Shown here piece by piece: positions 61,769 through 64,000 of a stretch of DNA of 64,000 bases. A program made the translations under genes and the position numbers. The number at the start of each line of letters is the position of its first letter. Within the stretch, counting starts at the first letter, position 1. A model generated the notes under the pieces. It made no database searches, was not told the DNA's origin, and was given only the letters and a program-made list of their open reading frames with translations. Origin of the DNA: Chitinophagaceae bacterium (GTDB lineage Bacteria; Bacteroidota; Bacteroidia; Chitinophagales; Chitinophagaceae); NCBI GenBank assembly GCA_017307755.1, contig JAFKGQ010000011.1:310001-374000 (forward strand), in the 5' to 3' direction.

Positions 61769-62443
61769 ATGGAATCAAACTTATTAAAAGCCGGGATATT
61801 CCTGCCTTTACTCCTATGCATTCAATTGGCATGCAACTCCCAGCCTCCGGTAAAAAAGGAGAAAGCAACCGCTGTAATGCCAGCCGCCACTTATAATCAA
61901 CAGAAGGCGGCGGCAATGAAAATGGATACTACCCCGATACAAAGAGCTTACCTGACCAGGAAGATAAAAGTGAATTCCTCCCTGCTTAAAATGGTCAACC
62001 GTGCGCCTCTTCAACCACCGCAGCCGGGAGAGGATTTAGGAAAGTACCTGGAAGGCAGACAGGATTGTAATGTCGAAAAATCGATCGATTCCAACAACTG
62101 TGTGTTGGTGAAATACCCGGACGGGCTCATCAAAAAGATTTGTGACGGAAAACTAACGGAAATAGTGACACCCGACGGCAAAAAACATACAGTAAGAGTC
62201 TATCAGGTATATATGTACGTACCCAAATTACCGCCGCCTCAGGTCAGCAGCAGTGACCCCACCTATGTATGGCTCGCCAGCTTCAACGATGAGCTTCTAA
62301 AGGATATTGAAAATCTCTTAAACAAGGACAAAGACCTGATCAATCAGTATCTACAACGGGAAGGCATTCAATGTCAAAAGGATGTTTTCCGGCAGGTGGA
62401 GTACAGAATGACGTTCATGGAAAATTTTTTAATCACCAATTAG
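61769..62443 (+). CDS. Lipoprotein of unknown function
   Basis: A 224-residue protein. The signal peptide (KAGIFLPLLLCIQLAC) has a lipobox-like LAC with Cys22. A Thr/Ala/Lys-rich linker leads to a compact part with two possible disulfides (GRQDCNVEKSIDSNNCVL, KKICDGKL) and a short strand pair (EIVTPDGKKHTVRVYQVYMYV). No named domain. It lies 122 nt after the membrane gene and 6 nt before the next, so the latter two at least are co-transcribed. Confidence 0.7.
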   Translation: MESNLLKAGIFLPLLLCIQLACNSQPPVKKEKATAVMPAATYNQQKAAAMKMDTTPIQRAYLTRKIKVNSSLLKMVNRAPLQPPQPGEDLGKYLEGRQDCNVEKSIDSNNCVLVKYPDGLIKKICDGKLTEIVTPDGKKHTVRVYQVYMYVPKLPPPQVSSSDPTYVWLASFNDELLKDIENLLNKDKDLINQYLQREGIQCQKDVFRQVEYRMTFMENFLITN

Positions 62444-62449
62444 CGTTTT

Positions 62450-63010
62450 GTGGCTGGACCTTTTAAAAATACGATAGTCCTGTTATCAGCCTGTTGGATA
62501 GGGTTCTCTGCCTGGGGGCAGAATGAGTCCGACAGCAGCAGAATGGCGGAAGCTAAACTGCAAAAGATCCTTTTAAAAACAGATCAGTCGTTTCAAAACA
62601 AACGGTCAAAGGATACGACATTACAGTTGATCGAGCAGCTGGCAGTATATGACACAACGCTGAAGAAGGAACTCTATGGCTATTATACATTTGGAATGCA
62701 ACACCGGAAAAAAACATTTGAATGGAACCTTTTTTCCAGCATGATCACCTTTTGGGTCGTAATTGCGTTGGTGTTTGCCGGCATCTCCTTTGCCGCCTTG
62801 CAGTTTTATATGTATGTAAAAGAGAGGCAATATATGCTTCGAAGAAAGATAGAAATAAAAAATGATGATGCGCTGAATACGGCATTGGAAGCCAATTTAA
62901 GCGGAATAAAGATCAGCTCGCCCGTGCTGGGGGTCATCATTCTCATCATATCCCTGTTGTTTTTCTATCTCTACCTGGTGTATGTATACCCTATACAGGA
63001 AACTTTCTAA
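62450..63010 (+). CDS. Two-helix membrane protein of unknown function
   Basis: A 186-residue protein starting with GTG at 62450 (MAGPFKNTIVLL). A signal-like helix (1-23, ending AWGQ) is followed by a Lys-rich region and two transmembrane helices (about 95-120, FWVVIALVFAGISFAALQF; about 157-180, VLGVIILIISLLFFYLYLVYV). It begins 6 nt after the lipoprotein stop. No function is recognised; the cassette looks like an envelope assembly of one lipoprotein and two membrane proteins. Confidence 0.7.
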   Translation: MAGPFKNTIVLLSACWIGFSAWGQNESDSSRMAEAKLQKILLKTDQSFQNKRSKDTTLQLIEQLAVYDTTLKKELYGYYTFGMQHRKKTFEWNLFSSMITFWVVIALVFAGISFAALQFYMYVKERQYMLRRKIEIKNDDALNTALEANLSGIKISSPVLGVIILIISLLFFYLYLVYVYPIQETF

Positions 63011-63049
63011 AATAAACCATTAGTCAGTCATGTTTTATGTAAAGTGCTT

Positions 63050-64000
63050 TTATACTGCATTAACTCCTTCAAAATACCCGCCCTTCACCTTGATCCCATC
63101 GATCAGCTCCCGGTACATCTCCGACCTCTCCAATGCCGCCGAATTCCCCAAAATGATCAGCTGATCCACCGCCCGGGAAATACTCACCAGCAGCTTCCTA
63201 TCCGTAACGGATACCTCATCCTCCGCTACGCTCTGGATCGTCCGTATCTGCCGGGCATCGCTGATCGTAGTGGAAAAGATGATGATCTTCCGTTCGTCGC
63301 CCTGGTAACGCTCCACGGTGTCGATGATAAGATCCTCATTGCCCGCCAGCCCGTCCTTCAAATGCTCTTTGATCGCCGCTATCTGCGCCCGGAAAGGCGT
63401 AATAATTCCGATATCCCCGGGTGCGACCGCTCCGGCGGCCACCAGCTCACCCGCAATGGTGGCGGCTATCAACGCCTCTTTTTCATTCCTTTTTGGACCG
63501 CCGTCCCCAGACGTCTCGATAAATAATACGCGGTGATGGGCATAGGAGTATAGGAAATGATCAGGTGGTAGTGTATATACAGGTCCCTGGATCTGCTGTG
63601 CCATAGCCCCGGCCTTTAGTTCCACCCGGTAATGTCTTCCAATGAGCGCAGCGATACTTTCATGCATCCTGTAATGGTCACGCAGCTGGCCATACGCTTC
63701 CACCCACTGCTTGTCGATGGCATTGCCCGTCAATCTTTCAAATAATGAGGTGCGGAGATCACGGATCCCCAGCTGATTGAGATACGCGCTGTCGATGCTG
63801 CACAGCCGGTCATCCTGGGTGATGACGGCCGGCAATTGTTTATGATCACCTATCAACACAAATTTATCAAACAATGCCAGCACGCTGCTAAGGACCGCCT
63901 CCGTCAACTGCGACGCTTCGTCGACGATGACTTCGCTGAATGGGATAAATTGCCGCAGCAATTGCCAGTTGTTGTGGAAGGTGGTTACGGTGCTGACAAA
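63050..64000 (-). CDS. DNA2/NAM7-like superfamily I helicase, C-terminal part (cut by window edge)
   Basis: A leftward gene entering from the right edge; its last 316 residues are seen. They hold helicase motifs of the UPF1/DNA2 group: VIVDEASQLTE (motif II, DEAS), VLIGDHKQLPA (motif III), LRDHYRMHESIA, then IGIITPFRAQIAAI (motif V region), ERYQGDERKIIIFST and LLVSISRAV (motif VI). The protein likely unwinds nucleic acid 5' to 3'. The N-terminal Walker A and any nuclease or HTH part lie outside. The window's last bases give FVSTVTTFHNNWQLL in frame. Confidence 0.9.
   Translation of the reverse strand, partial: FVSTVTTFHNNWQLLRQFIPFSEVIVDEASQLTEAVLSSVLALFDKFVLIGDHKQLPAVITQDDRLCSIDSAYLNQLGIRDLRTSLFERLTGNAIDKQWVEAYGQLRDHYRMHESIAALIGRHYRVELKAGAMAQQIQGPVYTLPPDHFLYSYAHHRVLFIETSGDGGPKRNEKEALIAATIAGELVAAGAVAPGDIGIITPFRAQIAAIKEHLKDGLAGNEDLIIDTVERYQGDERKIIIFSTTISDARQIRTIQSVAEDEVSVTDRKLLVSISRAVDQLIILGNSAALERSEMYRELIDGIKVKGGYFEGVNAV

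Overview
The window looks like chromosomal DNA of a Bacteroidota bacterium, most likely Chitinophagaceae (an inference from gene content; no 16S rRNA is present). The supporting signs are SusC/SusD pairs with an ECF sigma/FecR switch, Por-type (T9SS) C-terminal sorting domains, a short 289-residue primary sigma factor, S16 with a long basic tail, a START-like domain protein, and several promoters of the Bacteroidota form TTTG/TTG-N19-20-TAnnTTTG. No tRNA, rRNA, insertion sequence, prophage or CRISPR array was seen.

Layout. 0-3 kb: 5' part of a SusC receptor (leftward), then two pseudouridine synthase genes. 3-6 kb: a cassette of a large Trp/Cys-rich protein, a DUF1360-type membrane protein and a small CCG protein. 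6-10.2 kb: a secreted amidohydrolase and three tandem paralogous lipoproteins sharing an IHDHP motif. 10.4-14 kb: 1-Cys peroxiredoxin, DNA polymerase IV and a frameshifted T9SS surface protein. 14-26.9 kb: a long leftward run of ECF sigma, FecR, SusC, SusD, ABC ATPase, GldF/GldG-like fusion and two MutS-like ATPases. 27-31.4 kb: an AT-rich HNH nuclease gene, a GlxA-type regulator, a VOC protein, an alpha/beta hydrolase and an orphan protein. 31.4-35 kb: housekeeping genes rimM, rpsP, ffh and rpoD. 35.3-39.4 kb: a 17-bp tandem repeat and leader ORF before a START-like gene, an LptF/G permease with an internal 10 x 15-nt repeat, and a CDF transporter. 39.4-42.8 kb: a four-gene overlapping signalling operon (7-TM histidine kinase, receiver protein, two orphans). 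43-47.8 kb: HU, a T9SS type B protein, a second amidohydrolase and a small membrane protein.

47.8-64 kb is the most accessory part. A SMEK-type/NACHT/pentapeptide-repeat STAND protein is divergent from a two-gene operon of a cytosolic HExxH metallopeptidase and a ComEC-like metallo-beta-lactamase hydrolase. This is the best candidate in the window for an undescribed conflict or defence system. Next comes a toxin-antitoxin-SecB-like-chaperone (TAC) module whose toxin frame is cut by one in-frame stop codon, lying between two polytopic glycosyltransferase-like genes. The window ends with an M20 dipeptidase, a three-gene envelope cassette of unknown function and the 3' part of a DNA2/NAM7-like helicase.
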